A DNA stretch of 8,218 bases, from positions 1 through 8,218 of the forward strand of contig CAMLRI010000069.1 in assembly GCA_946482385.1 (NCBI GenBank), given 5' to 3'. This DNA is from an uncultured Cellvibrio sp. GTDB taxonomy: Bacteria; Pseudomonadota; Gammaproteobacteria; Pseudomonadales; Cellvibrionaceae. The position numbers were made by a program, and so were the translations under genes. Of the stretch, positions 7,158 through 8,218 are shown one piece after another (the first letter of the stretch is position 1; every line of letters starts with the position of its first letter). The notes below the pieces were generated by a model that saw only the letters and a program-made list of their open reading frames with translations, had not been told where the DNA came from and ran no database searches.

Positions 7158-8218
<1,061 letters not shown>

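Overview
This window looks like the chromosome of a free-living Gram-negative gammaproteobacterium. It is moderately GC-rich by eye. The order ftsK - lolA - rarA - crcB - serS is the arrangement I know from Pseudomonas and its relatives. The protein sequences and codon choice make me think of a Cellvibrio-like or other Pseudomonas-related lineage, but that placement is a guess.

Left part (1-1922): a minus-strand gene for a membrane sensor histidine kinase runs off the left edge. Its start (1744), membrane sensor domain, periplasmic region, HAMP-like linker and phospho-accepting H-box are all present. The ATPase domain lies outside the window. A 178-bp divergent intergenic region separates it from a small plus-strand DUF1289 gene (1923-2120).

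Middle and right part (2121-8218), all plus strand: ftsK (chromosome segregation motor, TTG start) is followed 87 bp later by lolA (periplasmic lipoprotein carrier). rarA (fork and gap maintenance AAA+ ATPase) starts 3 bp after lolA stops, and crcB/fluC (fluoride channel) overlaps rarA by 4 bp. After 125 bp containing a REP-like inverted pair comes serS (seryl-tRNA synthetase), cut by the right edge. lolA-rarA-crcB is packed like a translationally coupled operon. The genes share no single pathway: they cover DNA segregation and repair (ftsK, rarA), envelope biogenesis (lolA), ion detoxification (crcB) and translation (serS).

I see no prophage, CRISPR array, toxin-antitoxin pair, insertion sequence or defence island. 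The less ordinary items are: the REP-like inverted pair between crcB and serS; two TGCTAACG octamers 22 bp apart, mixed with small palindromes, upstream of ftsK; the TTG start of ftsK overlapped by a five-codon mini-ORF; and the sensor part of the histidine kinase, which has a thrice-repeated transmembrane motif and a strikingly Gln-rich periplasmic region. None of these amounts to a convincing new system on sequence alone.
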